Shown here: piece after piece, positions 6,679 to 13,923 of the stretch
How positions within the stretch are numbered: position 1 is the first letter of the stretch
How the letters are laid out: every line of letters starts with the position of its first letter
From: Deltaproteobacteria bacterium
GTDB taxonomy: Bacteria > Desulfobacterota > Desulfobacteria > Desulfobacterales > ETH-SRB1
Reading direction: 5' to 3'
NCBI GenBank assembly: GCA_019314185.1
Contig: JAFCZU010000061.1
Coordinates: forward strand, 1 to 17,917
DNA: 17,917 bases
Notes under the pieces: model-generated
What the model was told of the DNA's origin: nothing
What the model saw: only the letters and a program-made list of their open reading frames with translations
The model's database searches: none
Translations under genes and position numbers: made by a program

Positions 6679-7974
6679 ATGAATTTTGTAAGAGAGTTGG
6701 GACGATTTATGATGATGGGTGCAAGAGCTCATGCAAAATGGGAACTGGATGTATCAAACACCATACTTCACGACCGTAAGCGTCTTATTATACTAGGCTT
6801 GATGTTGCTTCCGATACTCATCGGAGGCATTGCTTTTGCCGATAAACTTGGTGCAGCCCTGCCTGATATAATAGGAGGCCATAAGGCTTACAGTCCGGCT
6901 TATTATAATACCGGTATTTTTATTGTATCTATTTTTATAGGCCTTGGAGCAGGTCTTATAACCGGTTGTATTGGCGCGGGCGGAGGATTTATCATAGCGC
7001 CTGCCCTGATGAGCGCAGGTATTAAAGGTATCCTCGCTGTTGGAACTGATCTGTTTCACATCTTTGCCAAAGCGATCATGGGAAGTGTAATCCATAGGAA
7101 GTTAGGAAATATTTCCGTGCCTCTTGCAGTGGTTTTTGTAATAGGGGCTATAATAGGAGCCACAGTCGGCGGTGTTATCAATCGGATATTATATGAGATT
7201 AATCCGGTGCTCAGCGATACTTTTATTACGACTGTCTATTCCCTTATGCTCGGTTTTCTCGGGACTTATGCCATGACCGATTTCCTGAGAGCAAGGAAGG
7301 CCTCAAAAGGAATGGTTGTTGAAGATGCTCACGGCGGAAAAAGCGAAGGAGTAGAAATGGGCGGACTTCCTCAAAAACTTCAGTCCATAAAGATACCTCC
7401 TTTGGTTAAATTTGATGCTGACCTTGTTCCCGGCGGCAGGGGAATCTCATGGGTATTTTTAGTAGCCAGCGGCATGCTTGTCGGACTTGCGGCAGGTATT
7501 ATGGGCGTTGGCGGCGGCTTTTTGACCTTTCCCATATTTGTATATGTTCTTGGGGTTTCGTCAATGACTACAGTTGGAACCGATATCTTCCAGATTATTT
7601 TTACAGCGGGTTATGCTTCAATAAGCCAGTACGCTATCTACGGTTTTATCTTTTATACGCTGGCAGTTGGCATGCTTCTGGGTTCTTTAATAGGCATCCA
7701 GGTTGGTGCAATGGTAACCAAGGTTGTTCCTGGTATTACCATTCGCGGTTTTTATGCCATGGCTGTTCTGGCCGGTTTCCTAAACCGCATTTTTGCACTA
7801 CCAGCAAAACTTGGCGATATGGATATTATTCCGATATCACCGGGGCTTGGCGCTTTTCTGGAGACTATCGGAGTCTGGGCATTCTTTATTGTTATAGGCG
7901 CTTTTTCGGTCTGGGTGATTGGAACATTTCTTTCCAATATTAAAAAGCTTAAGGGAGAGGAGGCAGGTATATGA
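6679..7974 (+). CDS. TSUP (TauE/SafE, formerly DUF81) family anion transporter
   Basis: This 431-residue membrane protein has the two-repeat TSUP fold. Repeat 1 has GLGAGLITGCIGAGGGFIIA (about 88-107) and AVGTDLFHIFAKA (120-132). Repeat 2 has GLAAGIMGVGGGFLTFP (269-285) and TTVGTDIFQIIFTAG (297-311). A long cytoplasmic N-terminus (about 1-34) and a soluble linker (about 204-255) enlarge it beyond minimal TSUP proteins. TSUP members move sulfite, sulfoacetate or other organic and sulfur anions; direction and substrate cannot be read here. ATG at 6679 is preceded by GGGAG at 6664-6668 with a slightly long spacing. The next gene overlaps it by four bases (ATGA), implying a stable partnership. 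It is likely in the sigma54-driven unit starting before the CBS gene, though the 289-base gap could hold its own promoter. Confidence 0.9.
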   Translation: MNFVRELGRFMMMGARAHAKWELDVSNTILHDRKRLIILGLMLLPILIGGIAFADKLGAALPDIIGGHKAYSPAYYNTGIFIVSIFIGLGAGLITGCIGAGGGFIIAPALMSAGIKGILAVGTDLFHIFAKAIMGSVIHRKLGNISVPLAVVFVIGAIIGATVGGVINRILYEINPVLSDTFITTVYSLMLGFLGTYAMTDFLRARKASKGMVVEDAHGGKSEGVEMGGLPQKLQSIKIPPLVKFDADLVPGGRGISWVFLVASGMLVGLAAGIMGVGGGFLTFPIFVYVLGVSSMTTVGTDIFQIIFTAGYASISQYAIYGFIFYTLAVGMLLGSLIGIQVGAMVTKVVPGITIRGFYAMAVLAGFLNRIFALPAKLGDMDIIPISPGLGAFLETIGVWAFFIVIGAFSVWVIGTFLSNIKKLKGEEAGI

Positions 7975-8657
7975 TTGCGAAAAAAAAAGAATTTTACGGC
8001 GGTATTTTTATGATGCTGGTATTCATAATAGTAATGGTGATTATCTTTTCGCCTGTATTCAACGGCAAGAACGGCTTGCAATACATGGACGATCTGTATA
8101 ACTGCATATCAAAAGGATCGGCCTATGCTATTCCGCAGCTCAAAGAAAAGGCGGATAAGTTTATGGGAAATACCGTAAATGTAACCCTTGCCATGAAGGA
8201 TGATGAGCAGGCTGAAAAGACGGCTCTTTTGTTTAAGAAAGCTGGAGTGTCTGTAATTAGATCGGGATCGGAGTTAAAGGTTAACGGCGATTTTGGCGGT
8301 ATTCTATCTCACTGTCTTGATGATGCCGATCTTATGTATTATAATAATAAAAAGGCGTTAGTTTCCAAATACAGCTATAACGAAAGGGAGGTTGTCTATA
8401 ACTGGTGGATGGCGCTTAAGGCTATGGATAAGGATTTAAAGAAACAGAAAAAGTTTCAAGAGTCCAAGTCTCTTGGCGAAATATCGAAAAAAGGGGTGGA
8501 GTTGGCTTATAACTACTACAAGGTGGAACCGCAGAAGGTTACCGACCGTTTGGCTATTCTTGTTTTTTCTTTGACATTCTATGTCATTTACACCCTCTGG
8601 TATGGTTTTTCCATTATGTTCATGTTTGAGGGATGGGGTATGAAACTGGAGCATTAG
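7971..8657 (+). CDS. Two-TM protein of unknown function, translationally coupled to TSUP carrier
   Basis: I do not recognise this 228-residue protein. It has one hydrophobic segment at about 11-30 after a KKK-rich start and another at about 194-217. In between lies a soluble domain of about 160 residues, rich in Lys and Tyr, that should lie outside the cytoplasm with both ends inside. That domain contains only two cysteines, Cys45 and Cys115, which could form a disulfide. Residues 68-106 (TVNVTLAMKDDEQAEKTALL, then a helix and strands) suggest a small alpha/beta fold. The ATGA overlap with the carrier indicates co-translation, so an accessory subunit or extracytoplasmic sensor for the carrier is the simplest inference. 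AGGGAGAGGAGG just before its ATG is a strong ribosome binding site. Confidence 0.88.
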   Translation: MIAKKKEFYGGIFMMLVFIIVMVIIFSPVFNGKNGLQYMDDLYNCISKGSAYAIPQLKEKADKFMGNTVNVTLAMKDDEQAEKTALLFKKAGVSVIRSGSELKVNGDFGGILSHCLDDADLMYYNNKKALVSKYSYNEREVVYNWWMALKAMDKDLKKQKKFQESKSLGEISKKGVELAYNYYKVEPQKVTDRLAILVFSLTFYVIYTLWYGFSIMFMFEGWGMKLEH

Positions 8658-8670
8658 GCCGGTTAATATA

Positions 8671-8810
8671 AGACCTTTGAAAAATGTTCAATTTTGTTCA
8701 ATCTCAAGAAAGGCGAAAATCTTAACCGCAGGAATACATTAAGTATTTCGAAGCTTAAAATTTGAGCCTGACGCCGAGATTGGGCGAAAGGGGGCGTTTT
8801 GCGAAGCTTT
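8671..8810. repeat. Large imperfect palindrome, about 140 bp
   Basis: The element starts AGACCTTTGAAAAATG and ends GCGTTTTGCGAAGCTTT. Internal halves mirror each other: TTGTTCAATCTC on the left matches CGCCCAATCTCGG on the reverse strand, and the centre AATAC-ATTAA-GTATT is a perfect short hairpin. No reading frame is visible. A related half-motif, AAGACCTTTGGAAAACG, occurs at 17415-17431. It is probably a dispersed, non-autonomous repeat; copy number in the genome is needed to confirm. Confidence 0.55.
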
Positions 8811-8840
8811 CACATATATATTTAATTACATGGCATAAAA

Positions 8841-8880
8841 TGATGAACTCGTAAAAATCATATTTTTTACGAGTTCATCA
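8841..8880. terminator. Perfect 17-bp stem hairpin between convergent genes
   Basis: TGATGAACTCGTAAAAA (8841-8857) and its exact reverse complement (8864-8880) flank a six-base loop. The A-run and T-run at the loop side suit both strands. It lies between the converging two-TM gene and the third activator, so it is a likely bidirectional terminator. It is the cleanest copy of the GTAAAAA palindrome family. Confidence 0.75.
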
Positions 8881-8890
8881 AACCCACCGA

Positions 8891-10267
8891 TTATTCCAAA
8901 GATTCTAAGATGTTGTATTTTTTTATTTTTCTCCACAAGGTTGTTCTTGGGATAGCAAGTATTTTTGAAGCCCTTGCTTTATTATAGTTGGTAGCTTCAA
9001 GTACTTTTATTATGTGAGCTTTTTCTTCTTCATAAAGAGGAAGCAAATCTCTGTTTTCAACAGTTTCCACTACGAGATGGTCAATATCCTCAGGAAGTTC
9101 GTTTTCATCTATCCAGGTTCCTTCTCCGAGAGCAATGGCGCTTGAAACAATATGTTCAAGTTCTCGTATATTTCCCGGGAAAGAATATTTCATCAAGAGT
9201 TCTATTGCTTGTTTTGTAAAGCCTTTAATGTTTTTGTTATACAGATTGTTATATTTGTCTATAAAATGTTCTATTAATACAGGTATATCTTTTTTTCTTT
9301 CTCTGAGTGAAGGGACACGAATTTTGACTACTTTAAGACGGAAATAAAGATCTTCTCTAAACCTTCCAGCCTTGATTTCGTTTTCAAGCTCCTTATTTGT
9401 GGCAGATATCACTCTAATATCCAGGTCAACAGGGTTAGAGCCTCCTACTCTCAGCAGTTTCTTTTCCTGAATTACTCTGAGTAACTTTACCTGCATTGAA
9501 AGGGGCATCTCTCCAATTTCATCAAGAAAGACAGAGCCGCTCTGCGCTGCTTCTAACAAACCTGTCTTGACATTTTCTGCGCCGGTAAATGCGCCTTTTT
9601 CATGGCCAAAAAGTTCATTGGATATCAATTCCTCTGTAAAACTGCCGCAATTAAAACTGATATATGGTTTGTCCTTTCTCGGACTGCCGAAATGTATCGC
9701 TCTTGCTGCCAGCTCCTTGCCGGTTCCGCTTTCACCCTGAATAAGAACATTACAGTTTACCCTGGATACTTTTTGAATTATTTTAATTAACTCATGGACA
9801 GGAGAACTGAAGCCGATAATTTTTTGTACATTATCTTTTCTAAGAAGATCTTCCTTAAGCCGTTTATTTTCATGGACTAAACGTACCTTATCAAGAGCGC
9901 GGTTCAATATCAGCATGACCTGTTCAGGGGTGAAAGGCTTTTCAATGTAATAAAAAGCGCCTTGTTTAACCGCTTCAACTGCATTTTCTATTGATGCGTA
10001 TCCGGTAATAATTATAACTTCTGTTTTGGGATAATTTTTCTTGATCTTCTTTAAAACCTGCATGCCATCCATTCCCGGCATGTGCAAATCGGTAAGAATA
10101 ATGTCGAATGGCGTTATTCCCATTTGGTACATGGCTTTTTGAGGATTTTGAAATGTTTCGACTTCGTAACCGCTTTTACTTATTTTCCTCTGTAAATTTC
10201 GCAGAACCAAAGGCTCATCGTCAATAACCGCAATGCGTATCAACACATTTTTATCGTTTTTTTTCAA
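8891..10267 (-). CDS. NtrC-family sigma54-dependent response regulator (receiver-AAA+-Fis HTH)
   Basis: This is a 458-residue activator. The receiver has Asp16-Asp17, phosphoacceptor Asp60 (ILTDLHMPGMDG), Thr88 and Lys110 in EKPF. The AAA+ domain has Walker A GESGTGKE at 178-185, GAFTGA at 225-230 and Walker B SVFLDE near 245-250. A Fis-type HTH ends the protein (NKARASKILAIPRTTLWRKI). I chose the TTG at 10267 because GGAGGAG lies eight bases before it; the in-frame TTG at 10273 is only two bases from that site. It follows the kinase on the same strand by 30 bases, so the two form a classical pair. A predicted bidirectional terminator lies just past its stop. Confidence 0.93.
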   Translation of the reverse strand: MKKNDKNVLIRIAVIDDEPLVLRNLQRKISKSGYEVETFQNPQKAMYQMGITPFDIILTDLHMPGMDGMQVLKKIKKNYPKTEVIIITGYASIENAVEAVKQGAFYYIEKPFTPEQVMLILNRALDKVRLVHENKRLKEDLLRKDNVQKIIGFSSPVHELIKIIQKVSRVNCNVLIQGESGTGKELAARAIHFGSPRKDKPYISFNCGSFTEELISNELFGHEKGAFTGAENVKTGLLEAAQSGSVFLDEIGEMPLSMQVKLLRVIQEKKLLRVGGSNPVDLDIRVISATNKELENEIKAGRFREDLYFRLKVVKIRVPSLRERKKDIPVLIEHFIDKYNNLYNKNIKGFTKQAIELLMKYSFPGNIRELEHIVSSAIALGEGTWIDENELPEDIDHLVVETVENRDLLPLYEEEKAHIIKVLEATNYNKARASKILAIPRTTLWRKIKKYNILESLE

Positions 10268-10297
10268 CGACAAATCTCCTCCAATAACAATTTACTC

Positions 10298-11851
10298 CTA
10301 TTGTGTTTTGCTAAAATTTGTGGGAACATTTCTTAAAGGGAGATTTATTGTAAATTTTGTATATTCCCCTTCTTCAGTTTCAATATCGATCTGTCCACCG
10401 TGCATTGTGATGATCCCATGGGAAACAGAAAGTCCCAAGCCGGTGCCTTTACCTACCGGTTTAGTTGTAAAAAACGGATCAAATATATTAGGCAAAATAT
10501 TAGCGGGTATTCCGCGCCCATTATCTTCTACCTGAACAGCCAAAAATCCAGGGCTATCGGCTTTTTTAACATTTATTTTAACACTTCCATCTTTATCAAG
10601 AGCATCTAAGGCATTAAGAATCAGGTTTAAAAAAACCTGCTTTAATTGTTGTTTGTCTCCGCGTATACGCGGAAGGTTGGGTTGGATTTGAATTTCCATT
10701 TTTGCTCCGGATACTTTTACCTGATTGAGCGCTAATTTAATTGTTTCGTTAACCAACAACCCAAGGTCAAGAAGTTCGGAACGAGACTCGCTTTCTCTTG
10801 CAAAATCCAGCAAATTACGAATTATACTTCGCGACCTGTCTGTTTCGTTAATGAGATCATTTATCATTTCAAGCAGCTCATCTTCAGACAGGTTTTTATG
10901 ATCCTCAAGCATAGCATGTGCTGTGAGCATTATATTGTTTAATGGATTGTTCAGTTCGTGAGCCACGCCAGCTGTTAAAGTCCCAATCGCTCTAAGTTTA
11001 TGCGACTCAACCATAGCGGCTTCACGCAATTTAAGTTCATTAATCATTTTGTTGATAGCTACCCCTACTGCCGTAAACTCATCACGATATTTACGTGTTG
11101 GCCTAACCGGAGAGAAATCTCCTTTTGCTATTCTTTGAGTATTTTGAATGAGAATATTAAGAGGCCTTATTAATCTTTTTGAAAGAAAACAGGCCAGTAA
11201 AATTATTAAAAATAAAAAAACTGCAAGACAGTAAATAGGAATTCTTTGGATCAGGTTAAGCAGGGCATTTATAGAATTTTGTTCTTTATCGGCTAAAGCA
11301 GTTGCTACTTTAACCATTTCAGCGCCGTGTTTACGCAAAGAAGTTTCAATCCTGTGTTTTTCCCCAGCATCTTCGATGCCATTTTTCTTTAATATCATTA
11401 ACTCTCGAAGAAGGTCTATGTATTTATCAAGATGCGTAATTATGGTTTTTGTTTCTTCTGCTGATAAAACAATTATAAGCTTTTTCAGGTTTTGGGATAA
11501 AAGGGTTTTTGCATTATTGGTACTCTGGACTGCATCTTCTATATTTGTACCATATAGAAAATAGTTTTTTTCCCATCTCCTGGCTTGTGCAATCTCAAAA
11601 AGATATTTCTCAGATGTTTGAACAAAGTGCAGCTTTTTTTGTATGTGGCTTATGGCTACAACCGAACCAATAATAATAGCCATCGATAAAAAAGAGGAAA
11701 AAGCGAACGCCAGCAACATATGTAACCGAAAGCTAAAATATGGCCGGTTAAGCAGTTTTTGCTCTTCGCCATTTAATGCAGATTTTTTTTTTAATGCTGC
11801 TTTGTTTGAATTAGTTCTAAAAATAGATGCAAAATTAAGGGGATCTGGCAT
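10298..11851 (-). CDS. Transmembrane sensor histidine kinase with HAMP domain
   Basis: This 517-residue kinase has a cytoplasmic N-tail of about 44 residues, TM1 (about 45-68) and a helical extracytoplasmic sensor (about 69-203) containing ARRWEKNYFLYG near 90-101. TM2 follows (about 204-223), then HAMP (about 224-275), HisKA with GVAHELNNPLN and His298, and an ATPase with Asn413, DNGRGIP from 443, FDPFF at 457-461 and GTGLGL at 469-474. The sensor looks like a four-helix bundle (4HB or HBM type) that would bind a small periplasmic ligand; the ligand is unknown. The start is weak: no clear ribosome binding site precedes the ATG at 11851, and there is no better in-frame candidate before TM1. 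The activator 30 bases downstream is its likely partner. Confidence 0.9.
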   Translation of the reverse strand: MPDPLNFASIFRTNSNKAALKKKSALNGEEQKLLNRPYFSFRLHMLLAFAFSSFLSMAIIIGSVVAISHIQKKLHFVQTSEKYLFEIAQARRWEKNYFLYGTNIEDAVQSTNNAKTLLSQNLKKLIIVLSAEETKTIITHLDKYIDLLRELMILKKNGIEDAGEKHRIETSLRKHGAEMVKVATALADKEQNSINALLNLIQRIPIYCLAVFLFLIILLACFLSKRLIRPLNILIQNTQRIAKGDFSPVRPTRKYRDEFTAVGVAINKMINELKLREAAMVESHKLRAIGTLTAGVAHELNNPLNNIMLTAHAMLEDHKNLSEDELLEMINDLINETDRSRSIIRNLLDFARESESRSELLDLGLLVNETIKLALNQVKVSGAKMEIQIQPNLPRIRGDKQQLKQVFLNLILNALDALDKDGSVKINVKKADSPGFLAVQVEDNGRGIPANILPNIFDPFFTTKPVGKGTGLGLSVSHGIITMHGGQIDIETEEGEYTKFTINLPLRNVPTNFSKTQ

Positions 11852-12116
11852 AAACTGTATCTAACCGATTATTAATAAGTAATTTATTTGTAACTGTTCA
11901 GCCTCAGATCTACGCTGATCATCACTGATGCTTTTTACTACTCATGTAGTCAGGCTGAAGCTGTTTAGACTGAAGCATGCACCACAAACATGGCTTCAAA
12001 ATGGGCTTTTCCCTAACAGTCTTAAGCCTTCAGCCTATCCACCTGAATAATTACATTTATTTTATCTCATAATCGTCTTGAAATATCAAGCAATAGATTT
12101 TCCATTACATCGATTT
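11852..12116 (-). other. Leader/promoter region of the third kinase with an inverted repeat
   Basis: No gene is visible. AGGCTGAAGCTGTTTAGACT (11952-11971) and 12018-12036 form an imperfect inverted repeat sharing AGGCTGAAG and TTAGACT or TAAGACT halves. The same AGGCT(G/A)AAG motif recurs as a hairpin at 16235-16258, so it is a second small repeat family. It would lie in the 5' leader if transcription starts at the sigma54-like site at 12088-12104. Confidence 0.4.
12088..12104 (-). promoter_or_regulatory. Possible sigma54 promoter of the third kinase/activator pair
   Basis: Read leftward, TGGAAA-ATCTA-TTGCTT has GG (12103-12102) and GC (12091-12090) ten bases apart with a perfect TTGCT -12 box. 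The -24 box lacks the usual CAC after TGG, so the match is moderate. It implies a leader of about 230 bases before the kinase ATG. Confidence 0.35.
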
Positions 12117-12247
12117 TGATGGCCTTGTAAAAAGTCGAATTCATCAGGTGTTAAGTGTTAGGTGTTAAGATAAAGCATCCAACTGTTATATCAAACACCT
12201 AACACGGTTCGTAAAAAGTAGTTTTTCGATTTTTTACGAATCCACCA
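12117..12247. repeat. Composite palindrome: GTAAAAA arms enclosing a 12-bp inverted repeat
   Basis: Outer arms 12117-12136 (TGATGGCCTTGTAAAAAGTC) and 12228-12247 are imperfect inverted repeats of the window's palindrome family (15 of 20 matching). Inside, GTGTTAGGTGTT (12155-12166) and AACACCTAACAC (12194-12205) are perfect inverted repeats. TTCGTAAAAA (12208-12217) also pairs perfectly with 12231-12240. The element lies just past the stop of the receiver gene at 12252 and probably ends its transcript. Confidence 0.6.
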
Positions 12248-12251
12248 AATA

Positions 12252-12650
12252 TTAGGTTTTTGTTATAATTTCTTTATAGCCAAGTGAATCAGCTGCTTTT
12301 GTTATTACAGAACGAAGGTTGTCGGGTGTAAATGGTTTTGCAATCATATCAAAAGCGCCTTTATCCATAGCTTCACGAGCCAGAGCTACCGTTGCATACC
12401 CTGTAATAATAATCACTTTGGTAGTATCTGATTTTTTTCGTACTTCTTCCAAAACCTGGATACCGTTAATGTCTGCCATCATAATATCGGTGATGACAAT
12501 ATCAAATTCTTTTTCGTGAATCCTGTTAAGAGCTTTTTGTGGTTCTTCAAATACTTCTACATTGCAATTAACTTTCTCGATAGCAGGTTTCAATCTGTTT
12601 CCAACTATAGTTTCATCATCCAGTAACAGGATTTCTAATTTTTCTTTCAT
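12252..12650 (-). CDS. Stand-alone response regulator receiver (CheY-like)
   Basis: This 132-residue single-domain receiver has Asp11-Asp12 (LLLDDET), phosphoacceptor Asp55 (VITDIMMADING), Thr83 (IITGYA) and Lys105 (AKPFTP). It carries no output domain beyond a short tail. I start at the ATG at 12650 because GGAGGG lies seven bases upstream; the longer frame starts at 12665 inside that site. Such proteins pass phosphate onward or act by protein contact. It is the last gene of a minus-strand run with a UspA-like protein, SLC13 permease and cytidylate-kinase-like protein, but a MITE-like element lies in the 352-base gap before it. Its kinase is not identifiable here. Confidence 0.9.
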   Translation of the reverse strand: MKEKLEILLLDDETIVGNRLKPAIEKVNCNVEVFEEPQKALNRIHEKEFDIVITDIMMADINGIQVLEEVRKKSDTTKVIIITGYATVALAREAMDKGAFDMIAKPFTPDNLRSVITKAADSLGYKEIITKT

Positions 12651-13002
12651 TTTTTTACCCTCCATATATGTTAAAATAAGTAATTTTTCACGGTTTACAG
12701 TTAACGGTTAATCAAAACGTATCAGCCAGAGACTTAGTTACTCAAGTTTATATCTCAACTTTCGGGGTTAAAATGTGCTTCAATAATTTCAATAGGTTAC
12801 ATAAATAAAATTACAAACTTTATATCATTATAAAGAGCTTCTATAAACTATATTTTGGCCATATATCTACATAACCCATTGAAATAATATAAAATTATAA
12901 TCAAGCCCGAAAGTTGAGTTTATATTTCATGTATAGAAGGTTTATGGTTGCTCAAAAACATAAAACTGTTAGCCGACAACCGTGAACTGTTACTATAATA
13001 GA
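12651..13002. other. Gene-free gap holding a MITE-like insertion and short GGTTTACAGTT repeats
   Basis: Besides the inserted element at 12754-12918, the gap contains GGTTTACAGTTAACGGTT (12692-12709). Related motifs occur at 13878-13900 (GGTTTACAGTTCAACCGT) and, inverted, near 12963-12992 (CAACCGTGAACTGTT). These look like a low-complexity intergenic repeat family. I see no sigma54 site in this gap. Confidence 0.4.
12754..12918. mobile_element. 165-bp MITE-like element with terminal inverted repeats and target duplication
   Basis: Perfect 13-bp terminal inverted repeats, CTCAACTTTCGGG (12754-12766) and CCCGAAAGTTGAG (12906-12918), bound the element. Both ends are flanked by the same 7-mer, TTTATAT (12747-12753 and 12919-12925), as expected of a target-site duplication; the match can be read as nine bases with AG included. 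Internal arms ATTTCAATAGGTTA (12786-12799) and 12872-12885 pair at 13 of 14 positions and are symmetric about the same centre. There is no reading frame, so it is non-autonomous. The transposase that moves it is not in the window. Confidence 0.75.
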
Positions 13003-13836
13003 TTACTGCCCATGGGAAACTTTTGCAAACAAATCATAATCTATATAAACTTCAACGTGTTTGACTCCTTCAATTCTCATTATCTTTTGTTTCATCTCTA
13101 ATACCTTATCCTGTGCTTTTTTCTTAACGGCTTTAGTATATATATATATAGTTCCTTCATCGGATTTTACCTGCATTTTTGAATCTATATCCGCCAGAGT
13201 TGCCCTGACACGACAGGACATTGCAACATTTTTCATACATCTTAAGGAATATGTCATGGGCTGAAATTTCTTGTGCTCTATGGTACTAATAATGGTCTCA
13301 AGGGCACCTTCAAAATCATCATCTTTAATATGTCCTATGTTTATTACCAGATCATATAAGTTTGGATTTGTAATGTTTATATTGTAAACAGCTTCCGCCC
13401 ATTTCTTTTGCTGGTTATCTTGCTTGATAACTGTTTTACGTGCTTTTTCTTCAGATTTGTCATCCAACTTTGCTTTGTTTTTTATCCTATCTTCTAAATT
13501 AGCAATAATCTGAACTTTAAGCACATGAGATACTTGCTGGATAAGAGGAATCGCGACGGCTCCATAATATACTATATTATTTTTTAACAAATATTCTGTA
13601 ATCAAAGTCTCAATAAATATTATATATTCAGGGTTAGCCTTAGAAAACATGCCAACACCTGATGGTGTTTCTTTAAGAGTTGATTCAAGCTTTGATTCAG
13701 AAACACCGAATTCCCTGAAAACCAGGGGTAAAATATTTTCATTATCTATGTACTCATAATCCAATCTTTTGGCGGCGCTTTTGGCTATTTGCCTTCCATT
13801 GCTGTAAGAGTCTGCGCTAATAGTTATAATGGACAC
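13003..13836 (-). CDS. Cytidylate-kinase-like protein with C-terminal BON-like domain
   Basis: This is a 277-residue protein. Residues 1-190 resemble the cytidylate-kinase-like family: an N-terminal strand and loop (ITISADSYSNGRQIAK), then VYYGAVAIPLI near 89-99, a lid-like Arg/Lys stretch (LEDRIKNKAKLDDKSEEKAR) and NLYDLVINIG at 159-168. The usual Gly-rich P-loop is altered: the family's Gly in the GSxS-like turn is Asp9, so nucleotide binding is uncertain. Residues about 203-265 look like a BON domain (strand-helix pattern ending GVKHVEVYI), which often binds lipids or other ligands. GTG at 13836 follows AAGGAGG with six-base spacing. It sits 87 bases after the SLC13 permease gene on the same strand, so a role in regulating that transporter is plausible but unproven. 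Confidence 0.82.
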   Translation of the reverse strand: MSIITISADSYSNGRQIAKSAAKRLDYEYIDNENILPLVFREFGVSESKLESTLKETPSGVGMFSKANPEYIIFIETLITEYLLKNNIVYYGAVAIPLIQQVSHVLKVQIIANLEDRIKNKAKLDDKSEEKARKTVIKQDNQQKKWAEAVYNINITNPNLYDLVINIGHIKDDDFEGALETIISTIEHKKFQPMTYSLRCMKNVAMSCRVRATLADIDSKMQVKSDEGTIYIYTKAVKKKAQDKVLEMKQKIMRIEGVKHVEVYIDYDLFAKVSHGQ

Positions 13837-13877
13837 TTTGCCCCTCCTTAAAATGTTAGTTAATTTTTACTGTTGCT

Positions 13878-13900
13878 GGTTTACAGTTCAACCGTGAACC
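13878..13900. repeat. GGTTTACAGTT-type intergenic repeat
   Basis: GGTTTACAGTTCAACCGTGA followed by ACC contains an inverted pair, GGTT and AACC, around a core shared with 12692-12709 and, inverted, with 12963-12992. It lies in the 87-base gap between the SLC13 and cytidylate-kinase-like genes. Function unknown. Confidence 0.35.
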
Positions 13901-13923
13901 GAAATATATTTCCCATGATCTGA

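Noticed and set aside
6597..6790. Alternative frame through the TSUP start reading LPSEYLPVMQELDKKRERNY
   Set aside because: It has no canonical start at a usable distance and overlaps the family-typical TSUP N-terminus in another frame; the 5' part is short enough to be chance.
7449..7943. 164-codon plus-strand frame
   Set aside because: It is an out-of-frame shadow of the TSUP gene, rich in Cys, Tyr and Trp with no start signal.
12147..12205. Repeated TTAGGTGTT/AACACCTAA units considered as a CRISPR or iteron array
   Set aside because: Only a few short units exist, they form an inverted pair rather than regular direct repeats, and there are no spacers of constant length.
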